A DNA stretch of 64,000 nucleotides from a bacterium (GTDB lineage: Bacteria; CAIWAD01): assembly GCA_030429345.1 (NCBI GenBank), contig JAUIFJ010000004.1:62001-126000 (forward strand), in the 5' to 3' direction. Position 1 is the stretch's first letter. The number at the start of each line of letters is the position of its first letter. Shown piece by piece: positions 27,028 to 35,139 of this stretch. The translations under genes and the position numbers were made by a program. The notes under the pieces are model-generated. The model ran no database searches. It had not been told where the DNA came from and was given only the letters and a program-made list of their open reading frames with translations.

Positions 27028-27468
27028 GACTCCGGATCTAAAGTGGGTGTTGGCGGGCGAACTCTCTCCCGAGTTCCAGCCCTGAAGGAAACTCTCTGGG
27101 ACGGTCGGGGAGACCGTCGAATGCGGAGTGTATGTAGTGGAACTTCGATCCCCGGAACATGATCGGCGTCAAGCGGAGCAGGAAAAGCTGCGCTTGGCGT
27201 AATCCTTGCACAGTTTTCTGCACAAGCGATCGACACGACACAGCTCCATCGGCATCGAGAACAAGTTCAGGCCGCCGCAGCCGCTTCCGGAACCGGAATA
27301 GAAGGGGCCGCAAAGCAGCGCGAGCCGAGATCACCCCGCCACCCGGTCCGTGGACCAGGCGAGGAAGGGATCCTGGGAACGGAGTCGATAATGGTTCTGT
27401 TATACTTCCGAGAAATTGTTGAGACAGATATTCAGCATTCTTAACACCGCACAGAAGAGGAGCCGGAC
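27028..27468. other. Divergent regulatory region between gdhA and the CxxCH protein gene
   Basis: 441 bases without a credible gene. It contains the inverted repeat GAACTC-N6-GAGTTC at 27059-27076, 32 bases upstream of the gdhA start, a possible operator, and a TATACT hexamer at 27401-27406 upstream of the plus-strand gene that could be a -10 but lacks a good -35. Local GC is reduced from about 27390 to 27470. Confidence 0.4.
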
Positions 27469-28308
27469 ATGAAGAAGAACCTGAAGACGATTTTTGCACT
27501 GGGACTTGTGCCCGCCAGCCTGTTGGCTTTTTCCAGCGGCCCGCCCGACGGCTTGACGGGAGCTCCCGACGAGGGAACCTGCGTGCAGTGCCACAGCAAC
27601 TTCCCCCTGAACAGCGGAGACGGCAACTTCGCCCTCTTCGGCCCCGAATCCTGGACTCCCGGCGAAACCTACGAGATCACCGTGGACATCGAGGACAACG
27701 AGCAGAGCCGCTGGGGTTTCGAGATCACCCAGATGGGCTTCGGCAATTTCACCATCACCGACAGCGACTTCACCCAGCTGAGCAGCAGCAATGATCGCGA
27801 GTACGTGAAGCACACCAGCGCCGGCACACAGAACGGCACGGCCAACGGCCCGGTCTCCTGGAGCTTCGACTGGACGGCTCCCACGGGGGACGACCTGCCG
27901 GAGGAGATCACCTTCTATGCGGCCGGCAACGCCGCCAACGGTGCCTCGGGCAACCAGGGTGATTACATCTACACCGGCAGCATGACCATCCCGATCGATA
28001 ATACCTCTGTCGGCGAGCCCGTGGCGCTGCCGGCCGAGATCAGCCTGCGCAACGTGCCCAACCCCTTCAATCCGACCACGGAGCTGCAGGTGGAGCTGGC
28101 CCGCAGCGCGGACCTGCGCCTGGCCGTCTACGACATTCGCGGGACGCTGGTCACGCGCCTGCACGAAGGGCGTCTGCCCGCCGGCACCAGCCGCATGACC
28201 TGGGACGGCCGCACGGCGAACGGCACTCCGGTCGCCAGCGGCGTCTACATTGCCGTCGCCGAGGGCGAGGGAAGCCGCGTCACGCACCGCATGCTGCTGC
28301 TCAAGTAA
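27469..28308 (+). CDS. Secreted choice-of-anchor V/Reeler-like protein with CxxCH motif and T9SS-type C-terminus
   Basis: 279 residues with a signal peptide (about 1-22). The mature N-terminus has SGPPDGLTGAPDEGTCVQCHSN, a single CxxCH that could bind one c-type heme. A beta-sandwich domain follows (about 45-180), matching the choice-anchor V/Reeler-type pattern seen in FCB bacteria. The end has LRNVPNPFNPTTELQVEL, then YDIRGTLVTRLHEGRLPAG and GVYIAVAEGEGSRVTHRMLLLK, a classic FlgD-like/T9SS type A sorting domain. It is probably surface-exposed. RBS AGGAG. The YceI gene follows after 17 bases, probably co-transcribed. Confidence 0.85.
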   Translation: MKKNLKTIFALGLVPASLLAFSSGPPDGLTGAPDEGTCVQCHSNFPLNSGDGNFALFGPESWTPGETYEITVDIEDNEQSRWGFEITQMGFGNFTITDSDFTQLSSSNDREYVKHTSAGTQNGTANGPVSWSFDWTAPTGDDLPEEITFYAAGNAANGASGNQGDYIYTGSMTIPIDNTSVGEPVALPAEISLRNVPNPFNPTTELQVELARSADLRLAVYDIRGTLVTRLHEGRLPAGTSRMTWDGRTANGTPVASGVYIAVAEGEGSRVTHRMLLLK

Positions 28309-28325
28309 CACACGGAGATTCGACC

Positions 28326-28931
28326 ATGCGCATTCGCACGCTCATCCTGGCCCTGCTGGGCCTTTGCCTGACTGCCGGAGCCGCCAGTTTCAAGGTGCTC
28401 GAGGACTCCGAGGCCAACCGGGTGCATTTCCATTCGGAGGCGACCCTGGAAAGCTTCGACGGCGAGACCCGGGCGATCACCGGGACGATCGGCATCGAGG
28501 AGGGGCGCGTGGATGCCGCGAGCACGGCCTTCTTTGAGGTTGACCTGCGCGAACTGCGCACCGGCATCAAGAAACGCGACGGACACATGCGGGACAACCA
28601 CCTGCACACGGACAAGTTTCCGATGACCAGCTTCACCATGACCGGCGTTTCCGGAGAGGTCGAACTGAAGGACGGGGTGCCCGTCGACTTCACGGCCAGC
28701 GGCGATTTCCTGCTGCACGGCATGACACAGGAGCGGCAGATCCCGGTCACCGTGACCTGGCATGCCGACGGCAGCGGAACTCCTGCCGGCGTATCCGGGT
28801 CCGTGATCCATGTGCAGTCGAAGTTCCCGGTCGCGCTGGCCGAGCACGACATTCCGCGTCCCGAGTTCCTCTTCATGAAAATGGCCTCGACCATCGATAT
28901 GACGCTGGATTTCTGGGCCGCCGCCGAGTAG
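28326..28931 (+). CDS. YceI-family periplasmic protein
   Basis: 201 residues with a signal peptide (RTLILALLGLCLTAGA). The lipocalin-like YceI fold is visible as VHFHSEATLESFDGETRAITG, GIKKRDGHMRDNHLHTDKFP and LLHGMTQERQIPVTV. YceI proteins bind isoprenoid-type lipids in several structures; the ligand here is unknown. It is followed by a strong bidirectional terminator. Confidence 0.92.
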   Translation: MRIRTLILALLGLCLTAGAASFKVLEDSEANRVHFHSEATLESFDGETRAITGTIGIEEGRVDAASTAFFEVDLRELRTGIKKRDGHMRDNHLHTDKFPMTSFTMTGVSGEVELKDGVPVDFTASGDFLLHGMTQERQIPVTVTWHADGSGTPAGVSGSVIHVQSKFPVALAEHDIPRPEFLFMKMASTIDMTLDFWAAAE

Positions 28932-28948
28932 GCAGCTCTTCGTACACG

Positions 28949-28985
28949 AAAAGGCCCGATGGATCCGTGATCCATCGGGCCTTTT
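28949..28985. terminator. Bidirectional terminator between the YceI and PNGase-like genes
   Basis: 17-bp perfect stem (AAAAGGCCCGATGGATC with its complement GATCCATCGGGCCTTTT) around a 3-base loop, giving A/T runs on both sides. It sits between convergent genes. Confidence 0.92.
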
Positions 28986-29022
28986 GCCTCCTGGCGTCCC
29001 GGTATCGACCGGATCCCGGAGC

Positions 29023-30348
29023 CTAGCGGACCAGCAGCAGCTTCCTGGTTTCCGACCCGCCCTCGGGGGAGCTCAGCCGCGCGAAGTAGACGCCGGAAGC
29101 CCTGCCGGCCGCGTCCCACTGGAAGCTGTGTCTGCCGGCCTCCAGTTGCCCTTCGTGGAGCACTTCGACCAGGCGCCCGCCCAGGTCGTATACGCCCAGT
29201 GCGACCGAACCGGGACGGTCCAGCTGGATCGGCAGGGTGGTCGACGGGTTGAAGGGATTGGGAAAGGGCGCCTGCAGCCGCATGGCGCCGGGCAGGCCCT
29301 GGCGGGCGCGCACGCTGGTCTGCGGGCTGCGGTACTGGATCAGCTGGCCTTCGGTGACATAGACCGGAACCGTGTGTCCGTTGTAGTTGAAGTCGCAGTC
29401 GGGGCAGGAGCCGGTGGGCACGCAGTCCTCGTTGTCCGGACGGCAATAGTTCTCGTAGCCCTGCCACCAGTAGTCCACGTAGATCGAATCGCCCGCGGAT
29501 CCTTCCGGCAGCATGTTGTCCCAGGGGTCCACCGAGGCCCCGGGGCACCAGTTGGCGCGGGCGTACCACCAGGTGCCGCCCTGTCCGCTGCAGGGATTCG
29601 TGTTGCAGTCGTCGCGCCAGAGCTGGTGCGAGAACTCGTTGAAGTCCAGCAGCAGGAAATGGGTGAAGTTGCTGAACTCGGCGGCATTGTCCGTGTTGCC
29701 CTGCCCGTGCCCGGTGGTGATGATGCGCATCTTGGCCGCTTCGGCGGCGGAATCGACCCAGAAGTTCCTGCCGTAGAGGTACTGTGATACAGGGTCGTCG
29801 GGATTGCCGATCACCAGGTGGTTCAGGTCCCATGTCTTTGTGATGGCGTAGGGCTCCAGTTCCGGCGTGCCGTCGGCGAAGGTGAAATCGATGCTCACCA
29901 GCCAGCCGTTCTCGTTGCCCATCCAGCTCTCGATGTAGCTCGACAGGATCACCTCGCCTTTCAGCAGGTGCTGGTAGTCGCTGACGTCGATGTCCCAGGT
30001 GCAGCTGCCCGGACCGGTGCCGTAGGGCGGGCCGAAGTTGCCGGTAATGTCGTAGGGCGTGATCACGCGGGCGATCTCGAAGCTTTCGCTTTCCTCCCCC
30101 TGCGGCACGATCACGCTGACATGGCCCAGCCGGTCCCATGGATCACAATCGCCCGGGCTGGAAGGGCATTCGATCAGGTAGTGCATGGTGACCGAGGCGT
30201 AGAGGCTGCCCTCCGGCGGGAAGGAGAAGGTGTCCACGTGTGCCGTGGCCCAGTTCTGGAACTCCTGCTGGAAGGTGCCGACCAGCTCGTCCGCCTGGGC
30301 GAAGGCCGGAGCGAGCAGCAGGGCAAGCAGCAGTGAAAGATGTCTCAC
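29023..30348 (-). CDS. PNGase F-like secreted glycoamidase with T9SS-type C-terminus
   Basis: 441 residues from GTG 30348 (AAGGAGAC upstream) with a signal peptide ending AFAQA. The first domain has MHYLIECPSSPGDCDPWDRLGHVSV and ITPYGITG-like ITPYDITGNFGPPYG, then DIDVSDYQHLLKGEVILSSY, as in the N-terminal domain of peptide-N-glycosidase F. The second domain includes LLLDFNEFSHQLWRDDC and paired cysteines. The last ~90 residues (PFPNPFNPSTTLPIQL, then ASGVYFARLSS) are a FlgD-like sorting domain. PNGase F removes N-glycans from glycoproteins. Activity is inferred only; the acidic catalytic residues need alignment. It follows the Wzi-like gene by 22 bases on the same strand. Confidence 0.82.
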   Translation of the reverse strand: MRHLSLLLALLLAPAFAQADELVGTFQQEFQNWATAHVDTFSFPPEGSLYASVTMHYLIECPSSPGDCDPWDRLGHVSVIVPQGEESESFEIARVITPYDITGNFGPPYGTGPGSCTWDIDVSDYQHLLKGEVILSSYIESWMGNENGWLVSIDFTFADGTPELEPYAITKTWDLNHLVIGNPDDPVSQYLYGRNFWVDSAAEAAKMRIITTGHGQGNTDNAAEFSNFTHFLLLDFNEFSHQLWRDDCNTNPCSGQGGTWWYARANWCPGASVDPWDNMLPEGSAGDSIYVDYWWQGYENYCRPDNEDCVPTGSCPDCDFNYNGHTVPVYVTEGQLIQYRSPQTSVRARQGLPGAMRLQAPFPNPFNPSTTLPIQLDRPGSVALGVYDLGGRLVEVLHEGQLEAGRHSFQWDAAGRASGVYFARLSSPEGGSETRKLLLVR

Positions 30349-30370
30349 GGAAGTCTCCTTGGCTTGGAAC

Positions 30371-31822
30371 TCAGGGAAGCGGCAGGGCGGGCAGACCCGC
30401 CAGGACGCTCAGTTCAACATAGGATTCGTCCAGCGTCCTGCCGGCCACATGATCGGCATTGCGGATTTCGGGCAGCTGCAGGCTCAGCCGCCACCAGCTG
30501 TCGCGCCAGGCGGCTTCCAGGGACGCCTCCAGGCGAGTTTCACGCAGGACGACGCCCGTCGGAAAGTCCTCGTGGAAAGGGGGGTCCAGCCAGGGTTTGT
30601 CGAAGGGAGCCTGCGGCCCGCGCTCCCCCTGTTCCCGGCGCACCAGGCCCAGGCTCGGCCTCAGGTGCCGCGAGCCGTTCCAGGCCAGGGTGACACGCCA
30701 CTGCTCGACATCGGCGCCCAGCGGGTGGGCCAGGGGACGCTCGCGGAAGAGCCAGACCTGGTGCGGGAAGAAGGAGTTGTAGGTCCGCTGGGCAATGCGC
30801 GTGTAGCCCAGGTCCAGCTGCGCCTTCAGGGGCAACACGGAGCGCAGGTCCAGCTGCAGGGCCCATTCGGCGGGTTCCTGGTCTTCGGCGTCCTCGTTGT
30901 CGATCTGCAGGTCGTCGAGCAGCAGCTCGGCGGTCAACAGGGTCCGGCCGGGCAGGCGCGCCCAGCCCGAGAGGTGGAAGACCGTGTTCGCTTCCAGCCC
31001 GTTCAGCTGGACGGCGTGATACGACACGAAGGGATTCATCGCCGCCGCCGATGGGCCGCCGTTTTCGCGCCCGTAGAGAATGGCCTCTCCGAGCGCCAGG
31101 GACCACAGGCCGGGCTTCGTATACCCCAGTCGATGGCCGGCAAGCCAGCGCGCGTAGCGGCGCGCGCCTTCCAGCCGGTCGTCGAGGGCCAGGTGGAAAG
31201 AGCTGAACCACAGCCCGCCCGAACCGGCATTCCCGAAGGGCCGCAGTTCCATTCGGTAGCCGTCCAGGGAGTTGCTTCCAGAAAGCAGCAGGCTGCGTCC
31301 TGCTTCCGCTCCCGTGTTGAGACTCATTCGGCCCAGGCGGAGCGAGAAGAAGGAACGGTTGTACTCCAGCCAGGCTTCCGGGCTTCCGGCGTGGATCTCG
31401 CCCCAATTGCCCTTGAACTGTCGCGGCTGCTCCTCGTTGACAAAGGTCGAGAAGAGCAGGTGGAGGTGCAGCGAGGGGGCCGGGCGCCAGTCCAGGCTGC
31501 CGGCAAAGCCCATGAAAGGGTCGCGGTCTTCCCGGGAGGAGGCCCGGGCACGCAGCCAGGCGCCCGCCTGCAGGCTGTCCGTGTCGAGCCACCCGGCCAG
31601 GTCTTCCGCCCGCGCCTCTTGCCAGGCAGGCAGGCCCTCTAGCGGGAGGCGACGGGCCAAGGCGCGTTCGGCGGGCAGCAGCCTCTGCAGTTCCAGGCTG
31701 CAGGCCTCCGCGTGCAGCAGCAGGTCCGGAAGCAGCTCCTGCGCCTCCGTGTACGATCCCGGCAGCGCGAGAACGCGTGTCGCACAGGCCAGGAGGAGTG
31801 TCAAGGTCGCGACGCGGCTCAT
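30371..31822 (-). CDS. Wzi-like outer-membrane capsule assembly protein
   Basis: 483 residues from ATG 31822 (GAGGAGAA upstream) with a signal peptide (MSRVATLTLLLACATRVLA). A helical N-terminal part is followed by a long series of amphipathic strands, for example SFFSLRLGRMSLNTG, YRMELRPFGNAG and LLTAELLLDDLQID, which resembles the Wzi family that helps retain capsule on the cell surface. Similarity is at pattern level only. It is the last polysaccharide gene of a minus-strand operon and overlaps the DUF354 gene by ATGA, which supports a role in the same polysaccharide system. Confidence 0.7.
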   Translation of the reverse strand: MSRVATLTLLLACATRVLALPGSYTEAQELLPDLLLHAEACSLELQRLLPAERALARRLPLEGLPAWQEARAEDLAGWLDTDSLQAGAWLRARASSREDRDPFMGFAGSLDWRPAPSLHLHLLFSTFVNEEQPRQFKGNWGEIHAGSPEAWLEYNRSFFSLRLGRMSLNTGAEAGRSLLLSGSNSLDGYRMELRPFGNAGSGGLWFSSFHLALDDRLEGARRYARWLAGHRLGYTKPGLWSLALGEAILYGRENGGPSAAAMNPFVSYHAVQLNGLEANTVFHLSGWARLPGRTLLTAELLLDDLQIDNEDAEDQEPAEWALQLDLRSVLPLKAQLDLGYTRIAQRTYNSFFPHQVWLFRERPLAHPLGADVEQWRVTLAWNGSRHLRPSLGLVRREQGERGPQAPFDKPWLDPPFHEDFPTGVVLRETRLEASLEAAWRDSWWRLSLQLPEIRNADHVAGRTLDESYVELSVLAGLPALPLP

Positions 31823-32844
31823 ACGGGTTCTCCTCTTCGCAAGGCCAGCTGCTCGAAGCGGTCGCAGAGCGCGTGGAGCAGGCTTCCGTCGAGAGGGGGA
31901 GCGCCCCGTTCCCGCGCCTCGACGCGGATCTGCTGCACGGCCTCGACGGATTCGACGAAATGAAAGGGGCGTGTCACGGCGAGCTCCTCGTCGAGCAGCG
32001 CGCGGCGCCCCTGGAAGATCGACCACACCGGCGTGCCCAGCAGCGCCGCTTCGCGGTTCATCGTCCCGCCGCCGGAGATCACCAGGTCGGCGGCGTATAC
32101 GAGCTGCAGCCCGTCCACCGGGCGATCCAGCAGGCGGAAGTCCTCGTCGGCCAGGGGGGCCAGCTCCTCGCGTTCCTCCGGATTGCGCGGAGCGACCAGC
32201 GTGAGGCAGGAAGAGGCCTTCAGGTGCTGGATCACGGCGCGGAAGATCCCTTCGGCGCGCGGGTTGTGGTAGTGCGCCTGCCGCGCCGGCGGACGCAGGA
32301 CCGCCAGCACGCGCTCTTCCGGAAGGCCCAGGCTGCCGCGGAAGGCAGGGTCGGGACGGAAGCCGCCCAGGTAGATCTCTTCCTTGTAGCCGGGATACCC
32401 TTCATAGCGCGGGCGGCCGGAAAAGATGCCGCGCTCCATCAGCAGCCCGGGCACCAGGATGTGGTTGGCGAAGCGTTCCTGCAGGCCCGTGCTGACATGC
32501 TCGTAGTCGTACATGGTCACGCAGGGCAGGCCGGCCAGGGCGGAGGCGAGCACGGCGCTGCGGCTGCCGTGCGACAGGCCCAGGTCGAAGCCGCGGCCGC
32601 GCAGCCAGAGGCGCAGGCGCAGCGCCCGCGCTAGCGTGCCGGCCACCTTGCGCCAGCCCGCCTTGCCGAAGGCCCGACCGATCACGGCGCAGGACAGGCC
32701 CAGGTCCTCCAGGCGCTCGACGGAGTAGGCCACGTCCCGCGCGCTGAGTTCGACGCGGTGGCCGCGACGGCGCAGTTCGTGGATCACGGGCTCGAAGATC
32801 GTCACGTGGGGCAGGTTGTCGATGTCGATCCAGAAGGCGCTCAT
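31819..32844 (-). CDS. DUF354 family protein (GT-B-like glycosyltransferase/epimerase fold)
   Basis: 341 residues from ATG 32844. The start FWIDIDNLPHVTIFEPVIHELRRRGH is the DUF354 hallmark. Later blocks are LSHGSRSAVLASALAGLPCV and LVISGGGTMNREAALLGTPVWSIF, which resemble the UDP-GlcNAc 2-epimerase/GT-B phosphate-binding region. The family occurs in surface polysaccharide loci and is predicted to act on nucleotide sugars, but no reaction is proven. It overlaps both neighbours by four bases. Confidence 0.82.
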   Translation of the reverse strand: MSAFWIDIDNLPHVTIFEPVIHELRRRGHRVELSARDVAYSVERLEDLGLSCAVIGRAFGKAGWRKVAGTLARALRLRLWLRGRGFDLGLSHGSRSAVLASALAGLPCVTMYDYEHVSTGLQERFANHILVPGLLMERGIFSGRPRYEGYPGYKEEIYLGGFRPDPAFRGSLGLPEERVLAVLRPPARQAHYHNPRAEGIFRAVIQHLKASSCLTLVAPRNPEEREELAPLADEDFRLLDRPVDGLQLVYAADLVISGGGTMNREAALLGTPVWSIFQGRRALLDEELAVTRPFHFVESVEAVQQIRVEARERGAPPLDGSLLHALCDRFEQLALRRGEPV

Positions 32845-34022
32845 GCGACTCCCGCCGGCAGGTTGAATTCGGCTTCCCCGCAGGCATCGTAGACCAGCGC
32901 CGCGTAGACCCAGGCCTGGATCCAGCGCATGAAGGGAATCCGGATGCGGCGCTTTTCCGTGATCCAGTAGCAGAACCAGCCTTCTTCTTCCTGCCACTCG
33001 AGCAGCCGGGCCCGAACGGCCTGCCGCAGGTCGGCGCAGCGCGGATCCAGGAAAGACAGGTCCTTCAGCGTGATCAGGGCGTGCGCCTGTGCGTGCGGGT
33101 CCAGAGGCCAGCGCCGGTCATGGAAGGTCGGCACGCTGCCGTCCGGCTCGAAGAAGTGATCCAGGTAGAAGTCCAGGCCCTTTCGCAGGGCCGCCTGCCA
33201 GGCGGCGTCTCCGGTGAAGCGCGCGCCCTGGGCCAGGGAGAGCAGGTTGTATCCCGTATGGAAGCTGTCGATCCACTGCTGGTTGGCCGCCTCCCCGTAG
33301 GGCCAGCTGCCGTCGGCGGCCTGGCGGGCCAGGCTGTAGTTCATGCGCGCACGCCCTTCCGTGATCCAGGCCTCTTCGCCCGTCCGGCTGCCGACGGCGA
33401 TCAGCAGGGCCGCACCGAGCATGTTGGCGTTGGGAATGCGGGCCCGGTCGATGGGCGTATACGCGGCGCAGCGTCCGGAAGCGTCCTCCGCGCTGAGCGG
33501 CAGGCCCTCGTGGACGAAGCGCGCCGCGCCACGCGCTCCATCCAGCCAGCGTTCCTCCCCCGTGGCCCGCCAGGCGCGCAGGAAGGCCTGGCCGATGTAG
33601 GCCGTGTTGACCACCGTCGGCATGCCCGCCGGGCAGTAGAAGCTGCGTCCGGGCCAGGGGAAGTTGTAGCCCCAGCCCATGCCGCCGTAGTCCCGGTTGG
33701 CGTGATCCAGCAGCCAGCTGCCGAAGCGCGTGATGCGCTCCCTGTCTTCGCTGCTGCCGCGCAGGGCCGAGGCATGCAGGAAGAGTCCGATGCCTTTCGG
33801 GTTCCAGCCCCTGGGCACGGCAAGAAGCGGGCGCAGGTTGACCGGCAGGCGCTTGACCAGCTGGACCCAGAAGATGCCGCCGTAGCGCGTGCCAAGGGAC
33901 AAGGCCTTGAGCAGCGGGCTGTTGAGCGCGTCGTAGGGATCCCAGCCGGCGAAGTCCTCCTTCGTGATCCAGGCCTCCAGGCGGGCAAGGGCCGAGGCGG
34001 CGGGGGTGGAATCCGGACCCAT
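32841..34022 (-). CDS. (Alpha/alpha)6-barrel glycosidase-like protein of polysaccharide locus
   Basis: 393 residues without signal peptide. It has many short helices with conserved aromatic and Gly residues such as GGMGWGYNFPWPGRSFYC, NTAYIGQAFLRAW, DGSWPYGEAANQQWIDSFHTGYNLLSL and PFMRWIQAWVYAAL. This suggests a helical toroid like GH88, GH105 or N-acylglucosamine epimerase-like proteins. Similar proteins in polysaccharide clusters are often misnamed delta-aminolevulinic acid dehydratase. It may process or modify a glycan intermediate; I cannot assign a reaction. The gap to the upstream glycosyltransferase is one base, and it overlaps the DUF354 gene by ATGA. Confidence 0.7.
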   Translation of the reverse strand: MGPDSTPAASALARLEAWITKEDFAGWDPYDALNSPLLKALSLGTRYGGIFWVQLVKRLPVNLRPLLAVPRGWNPKGIGLFLHASALRGSSEDRERITRFGSWLLDHANRDYGGMGWGYNFPWPGRSFYCPAGMPTVVNTAYIGQAFLRAWRATGEERWLDGARGAARFVHEGLPLSAEDASGRCAAYTPIDRARIPNANMLGAALLIAVGSRTGEEAWITEGRARMNYSLARQAADGSWPYGEAANQQWIDSFHTGYNLLSLAQGARFTGDAAWQAALRKGLDFYLDHFFEPDGSVPTFHDRRWPLDPHAQAHALITLKDLSFLDPRCADLRQAVRARLLEWQEEEGWFCYWITEKRRIRIPFMRWIQAWVYAALVYDACGEAEFNLPAGVA

Positions 34023-34023
34023 G

Positions 34024-35139
34024 CTAGTCGATCCCCGAAAGCCCGTCTTCGCGCGCCAGGCGCTCGAAGAGCTCGATCCAGCGATCGCTGAAGCGCTCGA
34101 CGGTGTACTCCTGCTCGAAGAGGCGGCGGTTGTAGAGGCCCATCTGCCGGCGCTTCCCGGGATCCCGCAGCAGGGGCGCCAGGGCCTCGGCCAGCGCGGC
34201 GGGATCCTGCTGCGGCACGATCATGCCGCCCTTTCCGTGATGCAGGGCCTCGCGGATCGCCCCCTGGTCGGTGCTGACGATGGGACGCGAGAAGCGCATG
34301 GCTTCCAGGTTGACCAGGGGAAAGGCTTCCGGCGGATAGCTGCTGGGAAAGCAGAAGACCGAGCAGCCCTGGAGCGCGTGGTCCTTTTCTTCCCCGTATA
34401 CGGGACCGTGGTAGCGGACACGGTCGGGGAAGGGGCCCGCCGCAAAGAGCGCTTCCAGCTCTTCCCTGCTTTCCTTGTGCGGGTTGCCGTAGAAGTCCAC
34501 GCGCAGGCGTGGAAACTCGCGGCAGAGCGGAACGGCGGCCTCGAAGAGCACCTTCCAGCCCTTGCTTTCATGCATGTTTGAGAGGTAGAGGATCGACGGA
34601 TCCTCCCTTTCCGGCCGGGGCTGCACCGGCTCGTCGGGGACGCCGTTGTGCAGGTGGCCCACCCGCTCCGGCGGCAGCAGGCCCTCGTAGTTGAAGCCCA
34701 GCCGCTCGCCCACGTTGATCGCATAGCGCACGCGCCGGTGCGAGAAGCGGATGAACCAGCGCATCAGAGATCCGCTGTTGTCGTACAGGCGTTTCAGGCC
34801 GTTCCCATGCGCCCAGAGCACGACGGGCCGTCCCAGAGCGCTGGCCGTCATCCAGTAGAGGGCATCCTTGAGGAAGGGATTGCGGACCGCAGCCGGAGTC
34901 AGGATCACGTAGTCCGGCTTGTGTGCGAGGATCCCGTGGATCAGCTGGAACCAGTATTTCCAGAAAAGAAAGGCCTTCCGGAAGGAGAAGCGCATGTAGT
35001 CCGAGATCTTCGCCGAGAAGCCGCAATCCTGGTGGCGCAGGTGCGTTCGACGGGCGAAGTCCGTGTCGCACAGCAGCTCGACCATGTAGGTCGCCCCGTT
35101 GAAGGGCGGCGGTTTCGGCATGAAGGCGAGGAGTTTCAC
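34024..35139 (-). CDS. Glycosyltransferase family 4 protein
   Basis: 371 residues from GTG 35139, which overlaps the stop of the upstream polymerase gene as GTGA. The GT-B fold is shown by the N-terminal KLLAFMPKPPPFNGATYMVE, the central acceptor part with VVLWAHGNG and the donor domain SILYLSNMHESKGWKVLFEA. CVFCFPSSYPPEAFPLVNLEAM follows, the E-x7-E region of GT4 enzymes. It probably adds one sugar to a lipid-linked oligosaccharide on the cytoplasmic face. Confidence 0.88.
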   Translation of the reverse strand: MKLLAFMPKPPPFNGATYMVELLCDTDFARRTHLRHQDCGFSAKISDYMRFSFRKAFLFWKYWFQLIHGILAHKPDYVILTPAAVRNPFLKDALYWMTASALGRPVVLWAHGNGLKRLYDNSGSLMRWFIRFSHRRVRYAINVGERLGFNYEGLLPPERVGHLHNGVPDEPVQPRPEREDPSILYLSNMHESKGWKVLFEAAVPLCREFPRLRVDFYGNPHKESREELEALFAAGPFPDRVRYHGPVYGEEKDHALQGCSVFCFPSSYPPEAFPLVNLEAMRFSRPIVSTDQGAIREALHHGKGGMIVPQQDPAALAEALAPLLRDPGKRRQMGLYNRRLFEQEYTVERFSDRWIELFERLAREDGLSGID

